Notes: generated by a model from the sequence alone, not told the origin. DNA of 6,489 nucleotides from Flavobacteriales bacterium (GCA_023145275.1 JAGLEB010000193.1:1-6489); one strand, 5' to 3'; shown: positions 1 through 5,278, counted from the stretch's first letter. Translations and numbers: made by a program.

Positions 1-224
1 GCAATCTCGGTATTAAGTTTTTTAATAGTATCTCCTGCAGCTGAAATAATTACTAGGTCTGCATCTTTTCTAAAAGGTATTTCCACTTTTTGTCTTTTTT
101 GAGTATTTACTCTTCGCACTTTATTGCCAGAGAAGTTGCTGTAAATATATGCTGCTCCAAAAGCAAGTATTAGAAAAATGGAAATATATCCTAAATAATT
201 TTTTCTATTTGACCTTTTTGCCAT
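1..224 (-). CDS. DUF192-like membrane-anchored protein, N-terminal part (runs off left edge)
   Basis: Seventy-four codons are visible from an ATG at 224-222; the rest lies outside the window. The N-terminus is basic (MAKRSNRKN), followed by one hydrophobic segment at about residues 11-28 (LGYISIFLILAFGAAYIY), so the protein is probably anchored in the inner membrane or carries an uncleaved signal. After a basic linker comes VEIPFRKDADLVIISAAGDT followed by IKKLNTEI. This resembles the start of the DUF192 domain as seen in Bacteroidota, where an F-x-K/R-D/E...G-D-T-I-K strand precedes the A-E-T-x-x-E-R-x-x-G-L-M motif. That diagnostic motif would lie just beyond the edge, so the family call is inference from the beginning only. 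The start overlaps the 3' end of lgt by 20 bp, implying co-transcription and probably translational coupling. No function is established for the family. Confidence 0.65.
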   Translation of the reverse strand, partial: MAKRSNRKNYLGYISIFLILAFGAAYIYSNFSGNKVRRVNTQKRQKVEIPFRKDADLVIISAAGDTIKKLNTEI

Positions 225-1023
225 AATTGTAAACTCTGTTTTTTGATGAATAAATTAAGTAAATTCCTATTAATATTAATGGAATGCTAAGTAGTTGTCC
301 CATGTTAAGTGCCATTCCTTCTTCAAATGCTTCTTGGTTTTCTTTTACAAATTCAACTAAGAAACGTACAGACCAAAGCATTACTAAAAATACTCCAAAT
401 ATATATCCGAGGAACTTTTTCTTATCAGTTTTCCAAAATAAGAAATATAACACAGCAAAAGTAACGAGGTATCCAAATGATTCATATATCTGAGAAGGGT
501 GTCTCGGAGTCATAGGGTCGGCAATGTAAGCGTTTTTAAATACAAATGCCCAAGGTAGATCTGTAGCTTTCCCAATAATCTCAGAATTCATCAAATTTCC
601 TAATCTAATAAAAACTCCTGCAAGAGCAACTGTCAACGACATTCTGTCAAGAAGCCATAAAGGTGGTTGTTTTATTATTTTCTTAGAGAAATATATGAAA
701 GTAAGAATCATTGCGATAGCCGCACCATGACTAGCCAAACCACCATGCCATATTTTTAGTATTTCCGATGGGTGTTGCGAGTAGTAATCCCAATCATAAA
801 AGAAAACATGTCCTAATCTTGCACCAATTATCATTGAGATCATTGAATACATAAATAGTGAGTCAAGGTGTTCTTGCTTTATGTGTTCGTCTAGAAATAT
901 CTTTTTCATTATTTGATACCCCAAAATATATGCAATAGCGAACATCAAACTATAAAATCTGATTTCGTAGCTTCCTATTTCAATACCTTTAGGAACATCC
1001 CAAACGATAGTTAGTAATGTCAT
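205..1023 (-). CDS. lgt: Prolipoprotein diacylglyceryl transferase
   Basis: Integral inner-membrane enzyme that transfers diacylglycerol from phosphatidylglycerol to the lipobox cysteine of prolipoproteins, the first step of lipoprotein maturation. The 272-residue length is usual for Lgt. Several hydrophobic segments fit a multi-pass protein. Family motifs are present in order: RFYSLMF (residues 22-28, with the conserved Tyr24), HGGLASHG (93-100; His99 aligns with E. coli His103), the Lgt signature RLGNLMNSE (140-148, with Arg140 and Asn143), PRHPSQIYE (173-181) and RFLVEFVKE (220-228, Arg220 matching E. coli Arg239). All key residues expected for activity are visible. The ATG at 1023-1021 follows the yidD stop by 3 bp, and the 3' end overlaps the DUF192-like gene, so the three genes look like one operon. 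No Shine-Dalgarno is visible, as is common in Bacteroidota. Confidence 0.97.
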   Translation of the reverse strand: MTLLTIVWDVPKGIEIGSYEIRFYSLMFAIAYILGYQIMKKIFLDEHIKQEHLDSLFMYSMISMIIGARLGHVFFYDWDYYSQHPSEILKIWHGGLASHGAAIAMILTFIYFSKKIIKQPPLWLLDRMSLTVALAGVFIRLGNLMNSEIIGKATDLPWAFVFKNAYIADPMTPRHPSQIYESFGYLVTFAVLYFLFWKTDKKKFLGYIFGVFLVMLWSVRFLVEFVKENQEAFEEGMALNMGQLLSIPLILIGIYLIYSSKNRVYNYGKKVK

Positions 1024-1026
1024 TAT

Positions 1027-1290
1027 TTAAAGTTTTAGTTTTTTAGTTTTGATTTTAGGTTCGGGAACTGGGTCATGTCCATGTCCTCCCCAAGGGTTGC
1101 AACTTACAATTCTTTTAGCCGATAGCCAACTACCATAAAATACTCCATGTTTTTGCAATGCTTCAATAGTATAGGTTGAGCAAGTAGGTGAGTATCTACA
1201 GTTTGACCCTAGGTAAGGAGATAATGCTACTTTGTAGAACTTCACAAACCATATTAATGGAATAGCTAATATTTTAGTTATGCTGTTCAT
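1027..1290 (-). CDS. yidD: Membrane protein insertion efficiency factor YidD
   Basis: Small 87-residue protein of the YidD (DUF37) family, thought to sit at the inner face of the membrane and help YidC/Sec insert membrane proteins. An N-terminal amphipathic or hydrophobic stretch (about residues 5-27) precedes the signature CRYSPTCSTYTIEAL (31-45), with paired cysteines 31 and 37. This is followed by CNPWGGHGHDPVP (64-76), also highly typical. The lysine-rich C-terminus (IKTKKLKL) is usual for the family. In many bacteria yidD lies beside rnpA and yidC; here it is instead the first gene of a yidD-lgt-DUF192-like cluster, which keeps an envelope-biogenesis theme. A terminator-like hairpin lies between cysS and this gene, and no convincing promoter was found in the 79-bp gap. 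Expression may therefore depend partly on readthrough from cysS. Confidence 0.95.
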   Translation of the reverse strand: MNSITKILAIPLIWFVKFYKVALSPYLGSNCRYSPTCSTYTIEALQKHGVFYGSWLSAKRIVSCNPWGGHGHDPVPEPKIKTKKLKL

Positions 1291-1308
1291 TGCTAATTGT
1301 TTTTTCTT

Positions 1309-1360
1309 AAAAGCTCAATTGTTGATTCTTAAATGCAATATCAAGAATCAACAATTAAGC
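1309..1360 (-). terminator. Hairpin between cysS and yidD, probable intrinsic terminator
   Basis: The perfect 14-bp arms AATTGTTGATTCTT (1317-1330) and AAGAATCAACAATT (1343-1356) flank a 12-nt loop. Past one mismatch, three more pairs (1313-1315 with 1358-1360) extend the stem. Read on the minus strand, the hairpin starts about 10 nt after the cysS stop and is followed by four Ts (1312-1309), then an A-rich stretch up to the yidD ATG. The stem is AT-rich and the T-run short, so termination may be partial, which would allow readthrough into yidD-lgt. Confidence 0.6.
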
Positions 1361-1369
1361 ATTCATAAA

Positions 1370-2848
1370 TTATTCAACAGAAAAAGAAGTGCCGTCTTTA
1401 CCGTCTTTTAACTGTATTCCAATGTCTTTCAGTTTATCTCTAATTTCGTCTGAAAGAGACCAGTTTTTATCATTTCTAGCATCGTTTCTCATTTGAATAA
1501 GCATATTTACAACTCCTGATAACTTATCGGAGCTATTATCAATACTAATATCCTCGAGGCCTAATACTTCGAACACAAAATCGTTTAATGTTTTAATTAA
1601 AAGCTCTAAATCATCCTTTGTCAGTGAAGCTTTATTGTCGGCAACTTGATTAACTATCTTCATCGCATCAAATAAATGAGATATTAATATTGGAGTATTA
1701 AAATCATCATCCATAGCTGAATAGCATTTTTCAATCCATTCCTTCACATCAAAAGTGGAGGTTTTTTTAGCTTCAAGAGTTTTCAGAACCTTCATACCAT
1801 TCATCAACCTTTGGAAACCTTTCTCTGAAGCAGCTAAAGCATCATTCGAAAAATCTAGAACACTTCTATAATGCGCTTGCATCATGAAAAACCTTACTGC
1901 AGTGGGGTGGAAGCCTTTTTCTAATAAAGGAGTGTCACCGCTAAAAAGCTCATCGGGATTTAGAGTATTTCCAGTTGATTTGCTCATGCGCTTCCCGTTA
2001 AGAGTAAGCATGTTTGCATGTAGCCAATATTTTACTGGTTCTTTACCATTTGCAGCCTTATTTTGAGCTATCTCACATTCGTGATGAGGAAATTTTAAAT
2101 CCATTCCTCCCCCGTGAATGTCAAATTGATCACCTAAATATTTTGTACTCATTACTGAACATTCTAGATGCCAACCTGGGAAGCCATCTCCCCAAGGCGA
2201 ATCCCAGAATTGCAAGTGTGTAGGCGAAGCCTTCTTCCACAAAGCAAAATCCTGAGGGTTTTTCTTGTCACTTTGGCCTTCTAAAGTTCTTGTGTTAGAA
2301 TGTAGCTCATCAATGTTTCTACCAGATAACTTTCCGTAGTGGTTGTCTTTATTGTATTTTTCTACATCGAAATATATAGATCCATTTACTTCGTAAGCTA
2401 ATCCATTCTCCAGGATAGTTTTAGCCATCTTTATTTGCTCTACAATATGCCCTGTAGCCGTTGGCTCAATATCTGGGGGGTAATTATTGAATAGTCTGAG
2501 TACATTGTGAAAATCAACGGTATATTGTTGAACGATCTGCATAGGCTCAAGTTTTTCTAGTCTAGCCTTTATAGATATTTTATCTTCTCCATCGTCCGAG
2601 TCATCCTCAAGATGTCCTGCATCAGTTATATTTCTTACGTAACGAACTTTATATCCTAGATGTTTTAAGTAGCGGTAAATCATATCGAAACTTATAAACG
2701 TTCTAGCATTTCCGAGGTGAACATTAGAGTAAACAGTAGGTCCACACACATACATTCCAACATGATCTTTTACTACAGGTACAAATAGTTCTTTACTTCT
2801 CGAAAGTGAGTTGTAAACACTTAATTTATTTTCTTTTATGCTTGTCAT
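1370..2848 (-). CDS. cysS: Cysteinyl-tRNA synthetase
   Basis: Class I aminoacyl-tRNA synthetase that charges tRNA-Cys with cysteine in the cytoplasm. The 492-residue length is normal. Visible motifs are the HIGH-type HLGN (residues 44-47) in the Rossmann catalytic domain and the KMSKS loop as RMSKSTGN (287-294). The zinc site that discriminates cysteine from serine is intact: Cys35 (YVCGPTVY), Cys230 (GWHLECSVM), His255 and Glu259 (FPHHECEIAQ). DIHGGGMDL (243-251) is another family hallmark. The C-terminal part (about 330-492) fits the helical DALR and anticodon-binding region, including RNDARNDKNWSLSDEIRDKL (454-473). Upstream lies a 25-codon Cys-rich ORF on the same strand, suggesting that expression responds to the charging state of tRNA-Cys. 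Downstream a hairpin terminator separates cysS from yidD. Confidence 0.98.
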   Translation of the reverse strand: MTSIKENKLSVYNSLSRSKELFVPVVKDHVGMYVCGPTVYSNVHLGNARTFISFDMIYRYLKHLGYKVRYVRNITDAGHLEDDSDDGEDKISIKARLEKLEPMQIVQQYTVDFHNVLRLFNNYPPDIEPTATGHIVEQIKMAKTILENGLAYEVNGSIYFDVEKYNKDNHYGKLSGRNIDELHSNTRTLEGQSDKKNPQDFALWKKASPTHLQFWDSPWGDGFPGWHLECSVMSTKYLGDQFDIHGGGMDLKFPHHECEIAQNKAANGKEPVKYWLHANMLTLNGKRMSKSTGNTLNPDELFSGDTPLLEKGFHPTAVRFFMMQAHYRSVLDFSNDALAASEKGFQRLMNGMKVLKTLEAKKTSTFDVKEWIEKCYSAMDDDFNTPILISHLFDAMKIVNQVADNKASLTKDDLELLIKTLNDFVFEVLGLEDISIDNSSDKLSGVVNMLIQMRNDARNDKNWSLSDEIRDKLKDIGIQLKDGKDGTSFSVE

Positions 2849-2942
2849 TTTTTTGTGTTATTGAGCTTAAGACGAATAATTCATATGAAATGCTATTGTC
2901 TTGAATAGTGAAATTAAAAAAAATAATTGGAATAAATAAAAA
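2849..2942 (-). promoter_or_regulatory. cysS untranslated leader with alternative small hairpins
   Basis: This 94-nt stretch lies between the Cys-rich ORF stop and the cysS ATG. Soon after the stop there is an uninterrupted run of eight Ts (2923-2916 on the minus strand). Two mutually exclusive weak folds can be drawn. One is CTATT/AATAG (2908-2893) with a 6-nt loop. The other is a compound hairpin using GAC-AATA (2900-2894) with TATT-C-GTC (2878-2871), enclosing the palindrome TTCATATGAA (2880-2889). Neither is followed by a T-run, so a classical terminator-type attenuator is not evident. If the leader regulates, the mechanism may be translational. The folding is hand-drawn and weak. Confidence 0.25.
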
Positions 2943-3020
2943 CTAGCAACAACAAGAATTACAACCATTTTCAATGGCTGGAAAAATTTGCTTGAATTGT
3001 GAAAAGTTTGATGTGTTCAT
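2943..3020 (-). CDS. Cysteine-rich 25-residue ORF, candidate leader peptide of cysS
   Basis: An ATG at 3020-3018 opens 25 codons closed by TAG at 2945-2943. The peptide starts MNTSNFSQFKQIF and ends ENGCNSCCC. Its last six residues before the stop are C-N-S-C-C-C, with codons TGT, TGT, TGT and TGC for cysteine. It lies 94 nt upstream of cysS on the same strand, in the position of an amino-acid leader peptide whose consecutive regulatory codons match the amino acid handled by the downstream gene. A 7-bp hairpin (AGCCATT/AATGGTT, loop GAA, 2979-2963) ends exactly where the Cys codons begin. Cys-rich leaders with CCC tracts are known for cysteine attenuation in mycobacteria; I infer an analogous role here without having seen a homologue. 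Chance, or a small metal- or redox-binding peptide, are the alternatives. Confidence 0.5.
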   Translation of the reverse strand: MNTSNFSQFKQIFPAIENGCNSCCC

Positions 3021-3024
3021 ATAT

Positions 3025-3064
3025 AAAATAAAAATCCCCTCTATCAAAATTAATTGTGAGGGGA
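3025..3064 (-). terminator. Intrinsic terminator of folE
   Basis: GC-rich 7-bp arms TCCCCTC (3035-3041) and GAGGGGA (3058-3064) enclose a 16-nt loop. On the minus strand the stem is followed directly by TTTTTATTTTATAT (3034-3021). It starts 32 nt after the folE stop. The T-rich tail ends immediately before the ATG of the Cys-rich ORF, so the downstream unit either has its own promoter or relies on readthrough. Confidence 0.75.
3045..3052 (-). promoter_or_regulatory. Possible -7 element (TAATTTTG) for the Cys-rich ORF and cysS
   Basis: The minus strand carries TAATTTTG, a full match to the Bacteroidota -7 consensus TAnnTTTG, inside the loop of the folE terminator. It would place a start site about 18 nt before the Cys-rich ORF. 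No TTG lies at the usual 19-21 nt spacing; the nearest (3067-3065) is only 12 nt away. In such AT-rich DNA the match may be accidental. Confidence 0.3.
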
Positions 3065-3096
3065 CAAAAATAATATTCTTTTTTTATTATCGCTAA

Positions 3097-3789
3097 TTAT
3101 ACACCGTTGTAATCAGTGTCTAATTTGATGTATTGTAAAAACTCTTTTTTTACACTATTATCTTTAAATACCCCTCCGTATTCTGAAGTAACAGTACTAG
3201 ATGATACATCGCTGATTCCTCTAGAATTTACACACAAGTGTTTTGCATCAATGATACACGCTACATCATCAGTTCCAAGTGCTTCTTGCAATTCTTTAAC
3301 TATTTGCATAGTTAATCTTTCTTGTACTTGAGGGCGTTTTGCATAATAGTCAACTATGCGATTCATTTTTGATAAACCAATAACGCTGCCTTTAGATATA
3401 TATGCGATATGTGCCTTTCCGACAATTGGAAGGAAGTGGTGCTCGCACGTAGAATAAACAGTGATGTTTTTCTCTACAAGCATTTCACCATATTTATATT
3501 TATTATCGAAACTAGACATTTTGGGTTTGTTCTTTGGATTCAAACCTTGAAATATCTCGTTTACAAACATTTTTGCAACTCGTTGCGGAGTTCCTTGAAG
3601 ACTGTCATCATTAAGATCTAAACCAAGAGTTTCCATAATCTTAGCAAAGTGATGCTGGATTATCTCTTTTTTATCTTCATCTGATTTATCAAACGCGTCA
3701 GCTCTCATAGGAGTATCAACTGAAGTACCTATATGGTCATCGCCAATGCTTTCGATTAATTCTTTAATATTTTCATTAATATTACTCAT
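3097..3789 (-). CDS. folE: GTP cyclohydrolase I (type IA, FolE)
   Basis: Converts GTP to 7,8-dihydroneopterin triphosphate, the first step of tetrahydrofolate synthesis and also an entry to queuosine and related pterins; the enzyme is a cytoplasmic homodecamer. The protein is 230 residues, close to the 222 of E. coli. About 40 variable N-terminal residues precede the catalytic core. The core shows LNDDSLQGTPQRVAKMFVNE (59-78), STCEHHFLPIVGKAHIAYI (113-131), VIGLSKMNRIVDYYAKRPQV (136-155) with QERLT following, and the segment DAKHLCVNSRGISD (181-194). Zinc ligands are Cys115, His118 and Cys186, matching E. coli Cys110, His113 and Cys181, so this is the canonical zinc-dependent enzyme. The ATG at 3789 is followed at once by a plausible N-terminus; a -7 promoter element lies 54 nt upstream and a terminator follows the stop. 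It is probably monocistronic. Confidence 0.98.
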   Translation of the reverse strand: MSNINENIKELIESIGDDHIGTSVDTPMRADAFDKSDEDKKEIIQHHFAKIMETLGLDLNDDSLQGTPQRVAKMFVNEIFQGLNPKNKPKMSSFDNKYKYGEMLVEKNITVYSTCEHHFLPIVGKAHIAYISKGSVIGLSKMNRIVDYYAKRPQVQERLTMQIVKELQEALGTDDVACIIDAKHLCVNSRGISDVSSSTVTSEYGGVFKDNSVKKEFLQYIKLDTDYNGV

Positions 3790-3842
3790 CCCAATATTTA
3801 ATAGCTAGGTTAATTGAATAATAATTCATTTTTACTAGTGCA

Positions 3843-3850
3843 CAAAGATA
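3843..3850 (-). promoter_or_regulatory. Probable folE promoter -7 element (TATCTTTG)
   Basis: The minus strand reads TATCTTTG, a full match to the Bacteroidota -7 consensus TAnnTTTG, and it sits in the right place upstream of folE, giving a 5' leader of roughly 45 nt. A TTG -33 element at 19-21 nt spacing is not present; only ATT/TTA is found there. The call rests on the -7 match and on position. Confidence 0.45.
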
Positions 3851-4120
3851 ATCATTTGATGTTATTTAGAATAATTTTAAAGAATAAATGCATTGATAAA
3901 TGATGTAATTATGTTTTGAATGTTTAAAGTTCATGAAACCAGATATGTATGTTGTTTTTATGATTGAGATTAATACCTGTTTTATGTGTAAACACATGGG
4001 AATTATGAACTTTATTTTTATGAAATAGTAGTATATCAATTATGTTTCATTGTAATTGTTAATTTTACTTTTCTCTCTTGTATTATATGTATACTCCGCA
4101 TAAAAAACCTTAAGTTAGCA
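3851..4120. other. AT-rich divergent intergenic region between folE and the B12 riboswitch
   Basis: No convincing gene is present. It separates the minus-strand folE promoter from the plus-strand riboswitch. The plus-strand promoter for the riboswitch transcript must lie here, but I see no full TAnnTTTG match on that strand. Near matches are TATGTTTC (4041-4048) and TACTTTTC (4066-4073), both without a well-spaced TTG. An inverted-repeat structure (3925-4014) occupies the middle. Confidence 0.5.
3925..4014. repeat. Long-range inverted repeat enclosing an inner dyad
   Basis: The perfect 10-bp arms TAAAGTTCAT (3925-3934) and ATGAACTTTA (4005-4014) enclose 70 nt. Inside is a dyad ATGTGT-AA-ACACAT (3984-3997). 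With G-T wobbles on either side it extends to TTTATGTG/CACATGGG (3981-4000). On the plus strand the outer arm runs into a T-rich stretch (TTTATTTTTA), so it could be a terminator or the end of a small RNA. The inner dyad could equally be a protein operator. No family is recognised. Confidence 0.4.
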
Positions 4121-4386
4121 TATAATTTGGTGTTCCGTATTAATGATTTAATAGGAATTAAAAGGGAATCCTGTATGGTATTTGTAGAGTGTAGTTTTCG
4201 TAGAATATAATTTCATTAGCGAAACTACAATATAAATGCTATAGTAATCAGGAGCTATACCCGTAGCTGTAAGCCTTAGCACATTTGTGTGTACGCTTTT
4301 TCTAGACTCGCCACTGTTCTGGTAAATATCCGAATGGGAAGGCACGAAGAAGTAAGGTAAGCCAGAAGACCTGCCAATCAATTATT
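4121..4386 (+). ncRNA. Cobalamin riboswitch aptamer
   Basis: Senses adenosylcobalamin or another cobalamin and controls downstream expression in cis. Recognisable parts in order: 5' P1 strand ATAATTTGG (4122-4130), pairing with CCA...AATTAT (4374-4385); GGGAATCCTG (4164-4173), with CAGGAGC (4249-4255) closing P3; P5 AGCTA/TAGCT (4253-4257, 4264-4268) with loop TACCCG; CTGTAAGCC (4267-4275); GCCACTG (4310-4316); GGGAAGGC (4336-4343); and the B12 box AAGCCAGAAGACCTGCC (4359-4375), close to the consensus AGYCMGGAGACCTGCC. P3 carries an insertion of about 75 nt with its own hairpin (GTAGTTTTCG 4191-4200 with CGAAACTAC 4220-4228). It precedes cobO, a typical target. Confidence 0.93.
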
Positions 4387-4395
4387 TTATTAACT

Positions 4396-4438
4396 AAACT
4401 TCGGGAAAAAGGTTTTAGGAAATATTTTGTTTCCAAAC
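4396..4438 (+). promoter_or_regulatory. Riboswitch expression platform: P13 kissing hairpin and competing hairpin
   Basis: Directly after the aptamer, AAACTT (4396-4401) pairs with AGGTTT (4410-4415). This presents the loop CGGGAAAA (4402-4409), whose CGGG is fully complementary to CCCG (4260-4263) in L5. That is the pairing expected for the L5-L13 kissing loop of cobalamin riboswitches. The 3' arm of this hairpin (4412-4415) can instead pair with AAAC (4435-4438) in a second hairpin extended by GGAAA/TTTCC (4418-4422, 4430-4434). The two folds exclude each other, as a switch requires. No T-run follows the second hairpin, so control of translation seems more likely than termination at this point. 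Confidence 0.6.
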
Positions 4439-4464
4439 AATTTCTGAGTAAAAAATCATTTTTT

Positions 4465-4614
4465 ATGGCAATTTTAATAAGCCGTGATAATAGCGATAAT
4501 TATATGCTATTACATGCTAAGTTCTGCAAGGAAAGTTATCCTGCAATATTTCTATTAGCAAACAGTAGGTACTTACAAAATTTTTCAATAACAGTAAAAT
4601 CCGATAAGAAATGA
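4465..4614 (+). CDS. Small 49-codon ORF between riboswitch and cobO
   Basis: An ATG at 4465 opens 49 codons ending in TGA at 4612-4614, which overlaps the cobO ATG as ATGA, a classic translational-coupling arrangement. The predicted product starts MAILISRDNSDNYMLLHAKF and ends FSITVKSDKK. It has no signal peptide, no clear membrane segment and no similarity that I recognise. The start lies 27 nt after the riboswitch switching hairpin, whereas cobO itself is more than 170 nt away, so this start is better placed for direct control. The frame is open upstream back to a TAG at 4303, with no further ATG. It could be a real leader ORF or simply a chance open frame in the cobO leader. Confidence 0.3.
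   Translation: MAILISRDNSDNYMLLHAKFCKESYPAIFLLANSRYLQNFSITVKSDKK
4525..4556 (+). terminator. Hairpin in cobO leader, possible weak terminator
   Basis: TGCA-a-GGA (4525-4532) pairs with TCC-TGCA (4539-4545) across a 6-nt loop, giving seven pairs and one bulge. The stretch after it is U-rich (ATATTTCTATT). It lies inside the small ORF and about 65 nt before cobO. It could terminate leader transcripts when the riboswitch is off, but the U-tract is interrupted. Confidence 0.3.
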
Positions 4615-5141
4615 TGGAAACAGGATTTGTACATATTTATACTGGTGAAGGGAAAGGAAAGACAACTTCATCAGTGGGCATGGGAGTTAGAGCGTTAAGT
4701 CATGGTTTAAAAGTTTGTTACTCTTATTTTAGCAAAAACCCATCACTTTATGGAAATACTGAAGTGAATACTTTGGAGAAGCTTGGAGCTACTATTATGG
4801 GAGAGGGTAATCAACATCCATCATTTAATAAAAACGTAACTCATAAAAGACATTCTGAGCTGACAAAAGAAAGTTTTGAGAATTTGAAAAAATTGATTTC
4901 ACATGAGGATTTTGATATGTTAATTATGGATGAAGTATTAATTTCTGTAGGTCAGAGATTTATCGATGAGAATGACCTGATTGTTTTTATTCAGAATAAG
5001 CCTAAAAAATTAGAAATTGTAATGACTGGCAGAGATGCATCAGATGAATTGATAGATATAGCCGATTATGTTAGTTACATTGGTATGGTAAAGCATCCGT
5101 ACGAAAAAGGAATTGAAAGTAGGGAGGGCATAGAGTATTAA
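4611..5141 (+). CDS. cobO: Corrinoid (cob(I)alamin) adenosyltransferase, CobO/BtuR family
   Basis: Transfers the 5'-deoxyadenosyl group from ATP to the cobalt of cob(I)alamin or cob(I)yrinic acid diamide, making coenzyme B12; cytoplasmic. The 176-residue protein lacks the roughly 20-residue N-terminal extension of E. coli BtuR. It has the P-loop TGEGKGKTT (11-19), a Walker-B-like MLIMDEV (103-109), VMTGRDA (137-143) and the C-terminal ADYVSYIGMVKHPYEKGI (151-168) followed by ESREGIEY, all typical. The usual VQFIKG segment after the P-loop is replaced by YSYFSKNP (38-45), a divergence in a substrate-facing region. The start could be either ATG of ATGATG (4611 or 4614); the first overlaps the small ORF stop. 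The gene follows a cobalamin riboswitch, so repression by B12 is expected. No other B12 gene is visible. Confidence 0.94.
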   Translation: MMETGFVHIYTGEGKGKTTSSVGMGVRALSHGLKVCYSYFSKNPSLYGNTEVNTLEKLGATIMGEGNQHPSFNKNVTHKRHSELTKESFENLKKLISHEDFDMLIMDEVLISVGQRFIDENDLIVFIQNKPKKLEIVMTGRDASDELIDIADYVSYIGMVKHPYEKGIESREGIEY

Positions 5142-5200
5142 TAGTGACTGGTTGTTTTGGTTCTAGTTTATACAGTTAGATATTGAAATGTTATTAGTAT

Positions 5201-5273
5201 AACAAGTACTCCTTGTTCTATGTTCAAGAATAATAATGAACACCAATTAACGATTTTTTTATCTTAGAACAAA
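5201..5273. repeat. Nested inverted repeats 3' of cobO
   Basis: The stretch after the cobO stop (5142-5278) has no gene. It contains AACAAG/CTTGTT (5201-5206, 5212-5217; 5-nt loop). The alternative TTGTTCTA/TAGAACAA (5213-5220, 5265-5272) exactly encloses TGTTCA/TGAACA (5221-5226, 5237-5242). A run of seven Ts (5254-5260) lies 11 nt after the inner stem. It may act as a loose terminator for cobO, though the spacing is poor. Confidence 0.35.
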
Positions 5274-5278
5274 GCAAT

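Noticed and set aside
1884..2223. Two plus-strand ORFs of 60-69 codons
   Set aside because: They are antisense to conserved cysS coding sequence containing the zinc-site and catalytic motifs, so they are shadows.
3933..4028. 31-codon plus-strand ORF (MKPDMYVVFMIEI..., containing C-F-M-C-K-H)
   Set aside because: It sits inside the inverted-repeat structure and is methionine-rich because of AT-rich ATG repeats. It has no context to support it, and the Cys/His pattern is too short to be a metal site by itself.
4148..4381. 77-codon minus-strand ORF
   Set aside because: It is the antisense of the cobalamin riboswitch. The RNA motifs explain the sequence, and the protein resembles nothing I recognise.
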